Below are positions 8,934 to 17,801 of a stretch of 64,000 nt of DNA, in pieces (positions within the stretch are counted from its first letter, which is position 1; every line of letters begins with the position of its first letter). The notes under the pieces were generated by a model. It was not told the origin of the DNA, made no database searches, and saw only the letters and a program-made list of their open reading frames with translations. The position numbers were made by a program, and so were the translations under genes. This DNA is from Thiemannella venezuelensis (GTDB lineage: Bacteria > Actinomycetota > Actinomycetes > Streptosporangiales > Streptosporangiaceae), in contig NZ_JACHJJ010000001.1 in assembly GCF_014203605.1 (NCBI RefSeq), forward strand, positions 62,001 through 126,000. The letters run 5' to 3'.

Positions 8934-11394
8934 GCGCCATCGCCGGGATCGCGATGCCCGAGTCGTTCATCAGGAAGCCGACGAGCGCGCAGGTCAGCGC
9001 ACCGATCAGGCCGGCGCGCAGGGCGGGGGCCGACGCGTAGGCGCGGCCCAGCGCGGCGGCTCCCCAGCGGGAGGGCCGGTTCAGCACCAGGAACAGGAAG
9101 GCCAGTGCGACCAGCGAGAGCAGGGTCAGCGACCAGTTCCCGACCGTGACGCCGACCATCGCGCCGAACTTCCGGGAGACCACCGTCCACGCCTCGCCGT
9201 CCAGCACCTGCTGGACGAACGCGCCCAGATGGGTGCGCCGCCCGGCGGGGCGCGACCAGTCGGCGACCGCGATCGCGCCGATCAGCACGGCCCCGGCCAG
9301 GCCGACCAGGCCGAGCCCGGCCACCGAGACCCGGCGGCCGGTCAGCAGCGTCACGAAGACGGCCACCCCGGCCAGGAACGCCGGGACCCCGCCGAAGTCC
9401 GCTCCCCACGCCGGCCAGCCGTCCGCGAAGACCGCCAGCCCGCCGTACAGCACGCAGACCGCCACGGCGAGCCCGCGCCGCCCGCGGCCGGTCAGCCACT
9501 GGGCGATCCCGGCCAGGGCGAGGATCGTGCCGGCCGAGTAGACGGCGAAGGCGATGTTGCCGAAGCCGTAGAAGCGCCCGCCGGTCACCGGCTCGTAGCC
9601 GGTGACGGCGTTCACCTGGAGCGTCGAGCCGGTCATCACGTCGAGCAGCAGGGCCAGCGAGGTGATCCCGGCGACCGCGGTCAGCGGGCCGAGCACGTGC
9701 GCCCGCCACGGCCCGGCGAGGGCGAGCCCGGCGACCGCGCAGGCGATGCCGAGGATGGTCAGGACCACCCCGGCCATCGGGACCGGGAACGTCCACCACG
9801 GCACGAGCTGGGCCAGGAAGGTGGCGACCGCGATCGAGCCGCTGACCGTGGCGACCGCCCGGACGGCGGTCAGCGCCCGGGCGCCGCCCCAGCCCCGGCG
9901 GATCGCCGCGGCGGCCAGCAGGTAGAAGAGGATCTGCACGGTGACGAAGGCGGTGAAGAACGGCCCGCGCACCTGGCGCAGGACCTGGCTGGCCAGGTCC
10001 TCGTCGGCCAGGTCCGCCACGAGGGCGGAGGCCGGTCCGCCGGCCGGGGAGCCCGCGGTCCAGGCCCGGCCGACGACGGAGGTGGGCGCGTCCAGTCCGA
10101 GCAGGGCGAGCGCGGTGGCGGTCAGGTCGGTGAGGGTGACCAGGCCGTCCTGGCGGGTCGAGGCCGCGGTGAGGCGGCCGCGCGGGTACGGCCCGCCGCC
10201 GGGGGACGGGCCGTAGGCGATCGCCACGTGCAGGTGGGCCGCGGAGGCGGTGTCGGACACCCCGCCGACCAGGAGCGCCGTGTCCGGCGGGAGCCGGTCG
10301 AGGACCGCGCCCACCTGCCGGTCGGCCGAGGCCACCGCCTCCCGCCTGGCCTGTCCGGTCAGGGAGGCGTGCTCGCCGCCTTCGCCGGTCCCGGCGCCGA
10401 TCCACGCCCGGGCCAGGTCCCCGGCCTCGACCACGACGAGCCGGTACGGCGCCAGGTCGCCGAGTTGCTCCACGCTCTCCGCGTATCTCCCGACTTTTCC
10501 CGATGTGTCGGCTGCACCCAGGACGGCGCCCGGCCCGACCGCGGCGACCTGTCCCCCGGCCGTCGTCACGAGCCGCCCCAGCTGACCCAGCACCGGGTTG
10601 TAACCGGTCCCGGTGTTGAAGGCCGCCAGCTCGGCCCAGCCCGGCACGCTCACCCCCGCGCCGGAGACCGGCGGGGGCGAGGGAAGGGCGCAGGCCATGC
10701 CGGGGGTCCCCGCCCGCTGCCCGGCCGAGACGGTCAGCCAGCCCTCCACCGGGCAGATGAACCCCCGCCCCTGCGGCGGCGCCGCCCGGGTGGACATCGA
10801 CGCCGACCCCCCGGCCTCCACGAGCCTCCACAGGTTCGGCGTCCGCGCCCGGTCCAGGTCGCTCCAGAGCAACCCCGGCACCCCGAGGACCACCACTCTG
10901 GCGGCACCGCGCCGCCCGGGCCCCCCGGCGGGCGCCGGGGCGGACGGACGGGCGAGGTGGTCCGCGGAGGACGGGCCCGTGGAGGACGGTGCGGCGGGCG
11001 GCGTGGCGGAGGCGGCGGCCGTACCCGGACCGGACAGGACCAGGAGCACGGCGGCGGGCAGCAGCAGGACGGCTGCTCTCCGGAGGGGATTGCTGAGCGC
11101 AATGAATATCGCGCTCAGCAATCCCCTCCGGGAAGACAGTCCTCCAGGAAGAGGCGGGACTCGGCTCGCGGGCCCCGGTGGGACCGTCCGAGACGGTGGC
11201 CGATCCGTGACCGCGGAGAGCACGCAGGGCCGCAGGGGCACCGGGGCGGTGCCGGGTGACGCGGAGAGCGGCCGGGCCGGGGCGGTGCCGGGTGACGCGG
11301 AGAGCGGCCGGGCCGGGGCGGTGCCGGGTGACGCGGGGAGCGGCCGGGCCGGAGCCGTACCGGACGGCCGGTGGTTCCCGCGTGCTGAGCTCAT
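8815..11394 (-). CDS. Large membrane protein with alkaline-phosphatase-like extracellular domain
   Basis: An 859-residue protein if ATG 11394 is used. A hydrophobic segment near residue 110 is followed by an exported domain with VVVLGVPGLLWSDLD, TPNLWRLVEAG and LLVGGVSDTASAAHLHVAI, which resembles the alkaline phosphatase superfamily core. About ten membrane helices fill the second half. The first 100 residues come from 36-bp tandem repeats and a 21-bp inverted repeat, so the true start may lie near 11090. Its divergent and convergent neighbours are envelope mannosyltransferases, which suggests a job in decorating or remodelling surface glycans. I do not recognise a characterised homologue. 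Confidence 0.72.
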   Translation of the reverse strand: MSSARGNHRPSGTAPARPLPASPGTAPARPLSASPGTAPARPLSASPGTAPVPLRPCVLSAVTDRPPSRTVPPGPASRVPPLPGGLSSRRGLLSAIFIALSNPLRRAAVLLLPAAVLLVLSGPGTAAASATPPAAPSSTGPSSADHLARPSAPAPAGGPGRRGAARVVVLGVPGLLWSDLDRARTPNLWRLVEAGGSASMSTRAAPPQGRGFICPVEGWLTVSAGQRAGTPGMACALPSPPPVSGAGVSVPGWAELAAFNTGTGYNPVLGQLGRLVTTAGGQVAAVGPGAVLGAADTSGKVGRYAESVEQLGDLAPYRLVVVEAGDLARAWIGAGTGEGGEHASLTGQARREAVASADRQVGAVLDRLPPDTALLVGGVSDTASAAHLHVAIAYGPSPGGGPYPRGRLTAASTRQDGLVTLTDLTATALALLGLDAPTSVVGRAWTAGSPAGGPASALVADLADEDLASQVLRQVRGPFFTAFVTVQILFYLLAAAAIRRGWGGARALTAVRAVATVSGSIAVATFLAQLVPWWTFPVPMAGVVLTILGIACAVAGLALAGPWRAHVLGPLTAVAGITSLALLLDVMTGSTLQVNAVTGYEPVTGGRFYGFGNIAFAVYSAGTILALAGIAQWLTGRGRRGLAVAVCVLYGGLAVFADGWPAWGADFGGVPAFLAGVAVFVTLLTGRRVSVAGLGLVGLAGAVLIGAIAVADWSRPAGRRTHLGAFVQQVLDGEAWTVVSRKFGAMVGVTVGNWSLTLLSLVALAFLFLVLNRPSRWGAAALGRAYASAPALRAGLIGALTCALVGFLMNDSGIAIPAMALTVAVPLTLAACVRALRLSPPTIPERPSEPAGTTAPPPA
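11078..11129. repeat. 21-bp perfect inverted repeat with 10-nt loop
   Basis: CCGGAGGGGATTGCTGAGCGC and its exact reverse complement are separated by AATGAATATC. The hairpin falls in the presumed N-terminal coding part of the membrane protein gene, just upstream of its first hydrophobic segment. It has no T-rich tail. Confidence 0.85.
11246..11353. repeat. Three 36-bp tandem repeats
   Basis: Three consecutive units start at 11246, 11282 and 11318, the third slightly diverged. Read on the minus strand in the membrane-protein frame they encode a 12-residue TAPARPLSASPG unit; otherwise they fill the gap between divergent promoters. Confidence 0.9.
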
Positions 11395-11454
11395 CCGATC
11401 CCCCGTATCCGTTCCCGCCGGTCTTTCCGGTCGTTCACGGTAGCCTGCCTCGTC

Positions 11455-12801
11455 GTGACGAGTGGCGAGGTGAGCGTGGGCGACCGGCCGGCGGGCGGGC
11501 GGGTGGCGGGCGGACGGCCGGTGTGGGTGTGGCCGCTCGCGCTGCTGATCGTCGCGGCGGCCGCGGCGCCCCTGGTGCTCCACTGGCTCGGCAACCCCGA
11601 CGACCAGCGCCTGGTCGACCTGGACGTCTACCGTACCGGCGGGGAGATGGTCCTCTCCGGGCGGCCGGTGTACGACTTCTTCACGCCCGCGCCGCAGTTG
11701 CTGCCCTTCACCTACCCGCCGATCGCGGCGCTGCTGGCCGCGCCGCTGGCGGCGATGTCCTGGCCGGCGGCGCAGTGGGTGTGGACGGCGGGGATCTTCG
11801 CCACCCTGGTGGTCACCGTCGGGTACGGCTTCCGCGAGGCGCTCGCCCGCATCGGCCGCCCCGGCACGGCCGCGGGCGGGCCGGAGCGCGGCGGACCGGT
11901 CCCGCGGGTGCCGCGGCCGGTCTGGATGCCGCTGGCGTTCGCGTTCCTGACGGTCGCGTGCACCTACCTGATGCCGATCAGGGACCAGGTCCGCTTCGGA
12001 CAGGTGGACATCCTGCTGGTCGCGCTCTGCCTGGCCGACTGCGCGGCGCGGCGGCCGGTGTGGCCGCGCGGCATGCTGATCGGGCTGGCCACGGCGGTCA
12101 AGCTCACCCCCGGCGTCTTCCTGATCTACCTCCTCGTCACCGGGTTCGGCCCCGGGGCGCGGGAGGAGCAGCGCAGGACCTTCTTCATGGCCGCCTTCAC
12201 CGCCGCGCTGCTGACCCTGCTGCCGTTCCTGGTGATCCCGGCCGACGCCGCCGACTTCTGGTTCCGCGCGCTGCTCGACCCCGAGCGGCTCGGGTCCAAC
12301 GCCGCGACCACCAACCAGTCGATGCGCGGCATGCTCATCCGGCTCTACCTGCCCGACACGCTGACCGGCCTGATCTGGGTCGCCCTGGTGGCGGTCGTCG
12401 GCCGGTACGGCTTCCTCCACGCCCGCCGGGCGCTGCTCGGCGGGGACGCGCCGACCGCCTTCGCCCTGGTCGGGCTGATGGCCGTGCTGCTCTCCCCGGT
12501 GGCCTGGATCCACCATCTGGCCTGGGTGGTCGTGGTGCTCGGCGCGATCGCGGGCGACGGGCGGGACCCGGTGCGGGTCCGGGTGGCGGCCGGGGTGTGG
12601 CTCTACTACGTGGTGCCGATCCCCTGGTGGGGAGTGGCGATCAGGGCGGCGGAGATCCCGGTCGTCAGCCCGGTGCTGGGCAAGATCGTGCAGAACGCGT
12701 TCGGGCTCGGCGCCCTGGGGCTGGTCTGGCTGCTCGGAGTCTGGCTGCCGAGACGGCGCGAGGCCTTCCGCGAGGAGGCCCTGCGGGCCGTGCCGTCCTG
12801 A
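11455..12801 (+). CDS. DUF2029/GT87 mannosyltransferase, membrane-bound
   Basis: A 448-residue polytopic protein with about ten hydrophobic segments. VDLDVYRTGGEMVLSGRPVYD in the first loop carries the acidic motif of GT87 polyprenol-phosphomannose alpha-1,2-mannosyltransferases (PimE and Rv2181 types). LPFTYPPIAALLAAPL and VKLTPGVFLIYLLVTG match the rest of the family. GTG 11455 is used. It is divergent from the alkaline-phosphatase-like membrane protein and, together with the genes at 6.5-8.9 kb, forms an envelope glycan group. The exact acceptor cannot be told from sequence. Confidence 0.82.
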   Translation: MTSGEVSVGDRPAGGRVAGGRPVWVWPLALLIVAAAAAPLVLHWLGNPDDQRLVDLDVYRTGGEMVLSGRPVYDFFTPAPQLLPFTYPPIAALLAAPLAAMSWPAAQWVWTAGIFATLVVTVGYGFREALARIGRPGTAAGGPERGGPVPRVPRPVWMPLAFAFLTVACTYLMPIRDQVRFGQVDILLVALCLADCAARRPVWPRGMLIGLATAVKLTPGVFLIYLLVTGFGPGAREEQRRTFFMAAFTAALLTLLPFLVIPADAADFWFRALLDPERLGSNAATTNQSMRGMLIRLYLPDTLTGLIWVALVAVVGRYGFLHARRALLGGDAPTAFALVGLMAVLLSPVAWIHHLAWVVVVLGAIAGDGRDPVRVRVAAGVWLYYVVPIPWWGVAIRAAEIPVVSPVLGKIVQNAFGLGALGLVWLLGVWLPRRREAFREEALRAVPS

Positions 12802-12903
12802 CCTGCGGGCTCCCGGGAGGCGTCTGCGGGTCGTCCCTTCCGCGGGGGAATTTTCCGGGCGCCGAGTGTGCCGTTCTGCGCGCACTTCCGGACACCCGCC
12901 GGA

Positions 12904-12915
12904 TAACCTGGTGGT
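12904..12915 (+). promoter_or_regulatory. Candidate leaderless promoter of pheA
   Basis: TAACCT (12904-12909) lies 6 nt before ATG 12916, the spacing expected when the transcript starts at the initiation codon. No convincing -35 is seen. Confidence 0.45.
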
Positions 12916-13836
12916 ATGCCGAAACTCGCCTATCTGGGACCGGAGGGGACCTTCGCCGAGGAGGCCCTGCGGATCCTGGCGCCGGAAGCCGAGCGCCTGC
13001 CGAGCGCGAACGTCAGCGCGGCACTCGACGCCGCCCGGCGGGGCGAGGCCGACGGCGCCGTCGTCCCGCTGGAGAACTCGCTGGAGGGCGGCATCGCCAC
13101 CACCCTGGACGAGCTCGCCTGGGGCGACCCGCTGCTGATCACCGCCGAGGTGCTGCTGCCGGTCGAGTTCTCGCTGCTGGCCCGCCCGGGCACCGAGATC
13201 GGGCAGATCAAGCGGGTCTTCTCCCACCCTGCGGCCCTCACCCAGTGCCGCGGCTTCATCGCCCGCGAGCTGCCGGACGCGGTGACCATCGCCGCCCCGT
13301 CGACCGCCGGGGCGGCCCAGGAGGTGTCCCTGCCCGCCTCGCCGTACGACGCGGCCATCGGCGCGCGCATCGCCGGGGAGCACTACGGCCTCGTCGAGCT
13401 GGCCGCGCGGATCGGCGACCGCTCCGACACGATGACCCGGTTCGTCCACGTGATCCGGCCCGCGCCCCTGCCCGAGCCCACCGGAGCGGACCGGACCTCC
13501 CTGGTGGTCTTCCTCTCCGACGACCACCCGGGCGCCCTGCTGGAGATGCTGACCGAGTTCTCGGTGCGCGGGGTCAACCTGACCCGCATCGAGTCGCGGC
13601 CCACCGGCGACGGCATCGGCCGCTACTTCTTCCACTTCGACTTCGAGGGCCACGTCGCCGAGGCCCGCGTCGGCGAGGCGATCTCCGGGCTCCACCGGGT
13701 CTGCTCCGAGGTCCGCTTCCTCGGCAGCTATCCGCGTGCCGACGGCGTGCCTCCTCAGGTCAAGCGGGGCACGGCCGACGCCGACTTCGCCGAGGCCGGC
13801 GACTGGCTGGCCAGGATCAGGACCGGGCTGGTCTGA
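12916..13836 (+). CDS. pheA: Prephenate dehydratase
   Basis: A 306-residue enzyme converting prephenate to phenylpyruvate in phenylalanine synthesis. The catalytic domain has YLGPEGTFAEEA, VPLENSLEGG and the threonine-containing GDRSDTMTRF motif (TRF). The ACT domain carries GALLEML and ESRP, the phenylalanine-binding signatures, so feedback inhibition by phenylalanine is expected. The length is normal for a monofunctional bacterial enzyme. It stands alone; serS follows after 246 bp that hold no clear gene. Confidence 0.95.
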   Translation: MPKLAYLGPEGTFAEEALRILAPEAERLPSANVSAALDAARRGEADGAVVPLENSLEGGIATTLDELAWGDPLLITAEVLLPVEFSLLARPGTEIGQIKRVFSHPAALTQCRGFIARELPDAVTIAAPSTAGAAQEVSLPASPYDAAIGARIAGEHYGLVELAARIGDRSDTMTRFVHVIRPAPLPEPTGADRTSLVVFLSDDHPGALLEMLTEFSVRGVNLTRIESRPTGDGIGRYFFHFDFEGHVAEARVGEAISGLHRVCSEVRFLGSYPRADGVPPQVKRGTADADFAEAGDWLARIRTGLV

Positions 13837-14070
13837 TCGCCGGGAATCCGGGAAATCATCAGAGAGCCTGAACGCAAGGCATCCGTGGCGCGTCCAACCT
13901 GATGAGGGAGGCGCCGTGGATGCCCGGCCGGGCGAGGGCGGGCCGGACGGACGGCGAGACCGGCGCCCACCGGGTCGCGGGCCTGAAGGCGCTGCGGTGG
14001 CGGGCGGGGCCCCCGAGCCGGGGACGCTCCGGTAGGCGGTATATCCGCGCGGGCGGGAGCCGTACGTCGG

Positions 14071-14082
14071 TACCCTGTCTCT
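14071..14082 (+). promoter_or_regulatory. Candidate leaderless promoter of serS
   Basis: TACCCT (14071-14076) followed by 6 nt and GTG 14083. This is the same layout as at pheA. Confidence 0.45.
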
Positions 14083-15345
14083 GTGATCGACCTGCGTACC
14101 CTTCGTGAGGATCCCGACCGGCTACGGGCGTCGCAGCGTGCCCGCGGTGCAGACGACTCCGTCGTCGAGACGCTGCTCGACCTGGACGAGCGCCGCCGCT
14201 CCGCGCTGAGCTCGTTCGAGTCCCTGCGCGCCGAGCAGAAGACCATGGGCAAGTCCGTCTCGAAGGCTTCGGGCGAGGAGAAGGCGGCGCTGCTCGACCG
14301 CGCCAAGGATCTCGCCGCCCAGGTCAAGGAGCGGGAGGCCGAGGCGGAGAAGCTGGCGGCCGAGCTCGACGCGGTCCTGCAGACGGTGCCCAACATCGTC
14401 GAGGAGGACGCCCCGCACGGCGGCGAGGACGACTACGTCGTCCTGGAGGAGGTCGGCGAGAAACGGGCCTTCGACTTCGAGCCCCGGGACCACCTGGAGC
14501 TGGGCGAGCTGCTCGGCGCCATCGACATGGAGCGCGGGGCCAAGGTCTCGGGCGCGCGGTTCTTCTTCCTCAAGGGCGCCGGCGCCCGGCTCCAGCTCGG
14601 CCTGCTCAACATGGCCATGCAGCAGGCGGTCGCGGCCGGGTTCACACCGATGATCACCCCGGTCCTGGTGAAGCCCGAGGCGATGCAGGGCACCGGCTTC
14701 CACGTGGCCCACGACAAGGAGATCTACCGCCTGGCCGAGGACGACCTCTACCTGGTCGGCACCTCCGAGGTGCCGCTCGCGGCCTACCACGCCGACGAGA
14801 TCCTCGACGCCGCCGCGCTCCCGCTGCGCTACGCGGGCTGGTCGTCCTGCTTCCGCCGCGAGGCGGGCTCGTACGGCAAGGACACCCGGGGCATCATCCG
14901 CGTCCACCAGTTCGACAAGGTCGAGATGTTCTCCTACTGCCGTCCCGAGGACGCGCACGAGGAGCACCTGCGCCTGCTCGCGTGGGAGAAGGAGATGCTC
15001 GCCAAGATCGAGGTCCCCTACCGGATCATCGACACGGCGGCGGGCGACCTCGGCACCTCCGCCGCGCGCAAGTTCGACTGCGAGGCGTGGATCCCCACCC
15101 AGGGCCGCTACCGCGAGCTCACCTCGACCTCCAACTGCACCGACTTCCAGGCCCGCCGCCTGGCCGTGCGCTTCCGCGACGCCGGGGGCAAGCCGCAGCA
15201 CGCCGCCACGCTGAACGGCACGCTGGCCACGACCCGGTGGATCGTCGCCATCCTGGAGAACCACCAGCAGGCCGACGGCTCGGTCGTCGTCCCCGAGGCC
15301 CTGCGCCCCTACGTCGGCCTCGACGTCCTGGAGCCGGTCAAGTAG
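14083..15345 (+). CDS. serS: Seryl-tRNA synthetase
   Basis: A 420-residue class II aminoacyl-tRNA synthetase. It has the N-terminal long helical arm (about 25-105, rich in Glu/Lys/Ala) that grips the tRNA-Ser variable arm. Motif 2 is [21 protein letters not shown], and motif 3 is in [31 protein letters not shown] is the family serine-binding region. The start is GTG 14083 and no ribosome-binding site is seen, which fits a leaderless transcript. The gene ends in a strong hairpin. Confidence 0.96.
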   Translation: MIDLRTLREDPDRLRASQRARGADDSVVETLLDLDERRRSALSSFESLRAEQKTMGKSVSKASGEEKAALLDRAKDLAAQVKEREAEAEKLAAELDAVLQTVPNIVEEDAPHGGEDDYVVLEEVGEKRAFDFEPRDHLELGELLGAIDMERGAKVSGARFFFLKGAGARLQLGLLNMAMQQAVAAGFTPMITPVLVKPEAMQGTGFHVAHDKEIYRLAEDDLYLVGTSEVPLAAYHADEILDAAALPLRYAGWSSCFRREAGSYGKDTRGIIRVHQFDKVEMFSYCRPEDAHEEHLRLLAWEKEMLAKIEVPYRIIDTAAGDLGTSAARKFDCEAWIPTQGRYRELTSTSNCTDFQARRLAVRFRDAGGKPQHAATLNGTLATTRWIVAILENHQQADGSVVVPEALRPYVGLDVLEPVK

Positions 15346-15352
15346 GCCCCGA

Positions 15353-15387
15353 GGCGGGGACCCGGCCGCTCAGGCCGGGTCCCCGCC
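15353..15387. terminator. Hairpin between serS and the TetR gene
   Basis: A perfect 15-bp stem (GGCGGGGACCCGGCC at 15353-15367 against 15373-15387) with loop GCTCA. It has no U-tract but sits between two convergent genes and can serve both. Confidence 0.75.
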
Positions 15388-15436
15388 GTCCCGCCGACCC
15401 GGCCCGCCGTACGGCCCGCTCGGAGCGGGGTCACGG

Positions 15437-15982
15437 TCACCCGACGAGGTAGCGCTGGAGGGTCGGGCCCAGCCAGTGCACGATCTCCTCGCGCGACATG
15501 GCGGCGACGGGGGGCAGGCGGAGCACGTAGCGGCACAGGGCCATGCCGAGCACCTGGGCGGCGGCGAGCCCGGACCGGAGGGGGACCTGGGCCGGGTCGT
15601 CGTGCAGCCCTGCGACCAGCGGGCCGAGCTGGTCCGCGAAGATCCCGCGCATGCGCTCGGCGACGGCCTCGTTGGTGACGCCGGTGCGGAGCAGGATCAT
15701 CATGCCCTCGTCGTCCTCCCACCGGTCGAGGAAGTGGGAGATGAGGGCCGTCCCCACGGTCTCGCGCGGGAGCCCGGCCAGGTCCGGGAGGCGCAGGTCG
15801 ACGTCGGCCGCGGCGGCGAAGAGCTTCTCCTTGCTGCCGAAGTAGCGCATGACCATCGACGGGTCGATCGCGGCGTCCGCGGCGATGGCGCGGATGGTCG
15901 CCCGTTCGTACCCGTCGGCCGCGAAGCGCTCGCGGGCCGCGGCCAGGATCAGCGCCTTGGTGTCCTCCGAGGATCTCCTCAT
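15437..15982 (-). CDS. TetR-family repressor
   Basis: A 181-residue regulator. The N-terminal helix-turn-helix (about 20-55) reads ATIRAIAADAAIDPSMVMRYFGSKEKLFAAA, and the C-terminal half is an all-helical ligand-binding domain of the TetR_C type. ATG 15982 starts at MRRSSEDTKALIL; the upstream in-frame sequence is operator DNA and is left out. It is divergent from the FAD monooxygenase at 16090, and four matching operator boxes lie between them, so it probably represses that gene and itself and responds to the enzyme's substrate or a related aromatic. Confidence 0.88.
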   Translation of the reverse strand: MRRSSEDTKALILAAARERFAADGYERATIRAIAADAAIDPSMVMRYFGSKEKLFAAAADVDLRLPDLAGLPRETVGTALISHFLDRWEDDEGMMILLRTGVTNEAVAERMRGIFADQLGPLVAGLHDDPAQVPLRSGLAAAQVLGMALCRYVLRLPPVAAMSREEIVHWLGPTLQRYLVG

Positions 15983-15983
15983 G

Positions 15984-16068
15984 CCAACGATTGTAGGCCA
16001 ACAACTGTTGACTTCGCCGCCCGCGAGGCGCAGAGTTATGCCAACAGACGTTGACCAACAAGCGTTGG
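15984..16068. promoter_or_regulatory. Four-box TetR operator
   Basis: Four 14-bp pseudo-palindromes: CCAACGATTGTAGG (15984), CCAACAACTGTTGA (15998), CCAACAGACGTTGA (16041) and CCAACAAGCGTTGG (16055). They abut in two pairs, and the starts of boxes 2 and 3 are 43 bp apart, about four helical turns. The consensus is CCAACAnnnGTTGn. Confidence 0.75.
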
Positions 16069-16089
16069 CATAAATCATCGGAGGCCGAG

Positions 16090-17235
16090 ATGCTCCCCAC
16101 CCGTACGGACGTCCTCGTCGTCGGCGCCGGGCCCACCGGGCTCACCGTCGCGGTCTCCCTGGCCGCGCAGGGCCACGACGTGACCGTCGTCGACGACCAG
16201 GCCGCCGGCGGCAACACCTCCCGGGCCGCGGTGGTGCACGCCAGGACGCTGGAGGTGCTGGAACCGCTCGGCGTCTCCGCCCGGCTGGTCGCCCGGGGCA
16301 TCCGGGCTCCCCGGTTCACGATCAGGGACCGCGACCGGGTGCTCGTCCCGGTCGAGTTCGGAGGCCTCCCGACCGCCTACCCCTACACGCTGATGATCTC
16401 CCAGGCCGAGACCGAGCGGATCCTCCTGGAGCGCCTCGCCGAGCTGGGCGGCCGGGTCGCCAGGCCGTACCGGCTGGAGAGGCTCACCCAGGACGGCGAG
16501 GAGGCCACCGCGGTCATGGCCGACGGGAGCACCGTGCGGGCGAAGTACGCGGTCGGCGCGGACGGCATGCACAGCACGGTCCGGGAGCAGGCGGGCATCG
16601 GCTTCACCGGCGGGCGGTACGCCGAGTCGTTCAGCCTGGCCGACGTCCGGCTCACCGGCGGGGTGCCCGCCGGGGAAGTGGTCCTCTACTTCTCGCCCGC
16701 CGGGCTGGTCGTGGTCGCCCCGCTGCCCGGCGGGATCCACCGGATCGTGGCCACCGCGGACGAGGCGCCCGCCGCGCCCGACGGGGCCTTCGTCCAGGCG
16801 CTCCTGGACGCCCGGGGACCGGAGCGGGAGCGGGCGGTGGTGCACGAGGTCGTCTGGGGCTCGCGGTTCCGGGTCCACCACCGGGTGGCCGACGCCTACC
16901 GGGCGGGACGGATCGTCCTCGCCGGGGACGCCGCGCACGTCCACAGCCCCGCAGGAGGCCAGGGGATGAACACCGGTATCCAGGACGCCGCAGTCCTGGG
17001 GGAGGCGCTCAGCGCCGCCCTGAAGGGCGCGGAGGAGGCCCTGGACACCTACGAGGCGGCCAGGCGCCCGGTGGCCGGGCAGGTGGTGGCGTTCGCCGGC
17101 CGCCTGACCGCCCTCGCCACCATGAACCGGCACGCCCGCCCGGCCCGCAACCTGGCCCTGCGGACCCTGGCGCGGATCCCGGCCTTCCGCCGCACCCTGG
17201 CCCGGCGGCTCTCGGGGCTGGTCTACCGGGTCTGA
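16090..17235 (+). CDS. FAD-dependent monooxygenase (phenol hydroxylase/TfdB type)
   Basis: A 381-residue class A flavoprotein hydroxylase. It has the Rossmann GxGxxG motif VVGAGPTGLTVAV near residue 12, a DG-type motif YAVGADGMHSTVR around residue 160 and AGDAAHVHSPAGGQGMNTGIQD for the flavin ribityl. The length is shorter than two-domain phenol hydroxylases and matches compact antibiotic- or aromatic-modifying members. ATG 16090 follows a GGAGG ribosome-binding site. Control by the divergent TetR repressor through four operator boxes is inferred. The substrate is unknown; an aromatic compound or drug is likely. Confidence 0.87.
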   Translation: MLPTRTDVLVVGAGPTGLTVAVSLAAQGHDVTVVDDQAAGGNTSRAAVVHARTLEVLEPLGVSARLVARGIRAPRFTIRDRDRVLVPVEFGGLPTAYPYTLMISQAETERILLERLAELGGRVARPYRLERLTQDGEEATAVMADGSTVRAKYAVGADGMHSTVREQAGIGFTGGRYAESFSLADVRLTGGVPAGEVVLYFSPAGLVVVAPLPGGIHRIVATADEAPAAPDGAFVQALLDARGPERERAVVHEVVWGSRFRVHHRVADAYRAGRIVLAGDAAHVHSPAGGQGMNTGIQDAAVLGEALSAALKGAEEALDTYEAARRPVAGQVVAFAGRLTALATMNRHARPARNLALRTLARIPAFRRTLARRLSGLVYRV

Positions 17236-17303
17236 GCCTCGCCGGGGGCGGTCTGAGCCCCGCCGGAGGGTGTGAGCCCCGCCGGAGGGGTCGGAAAGCA
17301 CGA

Positions 17304-17334
17304 AGGCGGGGTTCGCGCAAAGCGAACCCCGCCT
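17304..17334. terminator. Bidirectional hairpin terminator
   Basis: AGGCGGGGTTCGC (17304-17316) pairs perfectly with 17322-17334 around loop GCAAA, between the convergent monooxygenase and cold-shock genes. Confidence 0.8.
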
Positions 17335-17356
17335 CTGTGACCTAGTGGTCTATGCG

Positions 17357-17560
17357 TCAGATGCCACGGACCTGCGAGGCCTGCGGGCCCTTCTGACCCT
17401 GCGTGATCTCGAATTCGACCCGCTGGCCGTCCTCGAGGCTACGGTAGCCGTTGCCGACGATCTCGGAGAAGTGCACGAACACGTCCGGCGCACCGCCGTC
17501 CGGTGCGATGAAGCCGAAGCCCTTTTCAGCGTTGAACCACTTGACGGTTCCCTGAGCCAT
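17357..17560 (-). CDS. Cold-shock protein, CspA family
   Basis: A 67-residue single cold-shock domain. It carries RNP1 GFGFIAP and RNP2 DVFVHFS on the nucleic-acid-binding face, beginning [14 protein letters not shown]. Full family length. A GAGGGAGAG ribosome-binding site precedes ATG 17560. By family it binds single-stranded RNA or DNA and acts as an RNA chaperone. It shares the hairpin at 17304-17334 with the convergent monooxygenase gene. Confidence 0.96.
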   Translation of the reverse strand: MAQGTVKWFNAEKGFGFIAPDGGAPDVFVHFSEIVGNGYRSLEDGQRVEFEITQGQKGPQASQVRGI

Positions 17561-17801
17561 TAAAGCTCTCCCTCAGGATTTGAAACTATGGGATTCACAC
17601 CTCGTGAACCCCCGTGTGTCGTACAGCGGGGCCCCGGGTGGCTCAGATCTAGCTCTGGTCATGCACTACGGGATCAGCTAATACAACGCCATCACATCTA
17701 ACACTATCCCGCCTCCGCGTGTTCCCGCCATCGGGAAGATTCCTCTCCAAGCGATCCCGGGACTGGCGCGGCAGGCATCACAGTGCAGACTGGGACCTGT
17801 T

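Noticed and set aside
11395-13695. Leftward extension of the alkaline-phosphatase-like membrane protein beyond 11394
   Set aside because: It runs antisense through the GT87 and pheA genes and has no protein-like features.
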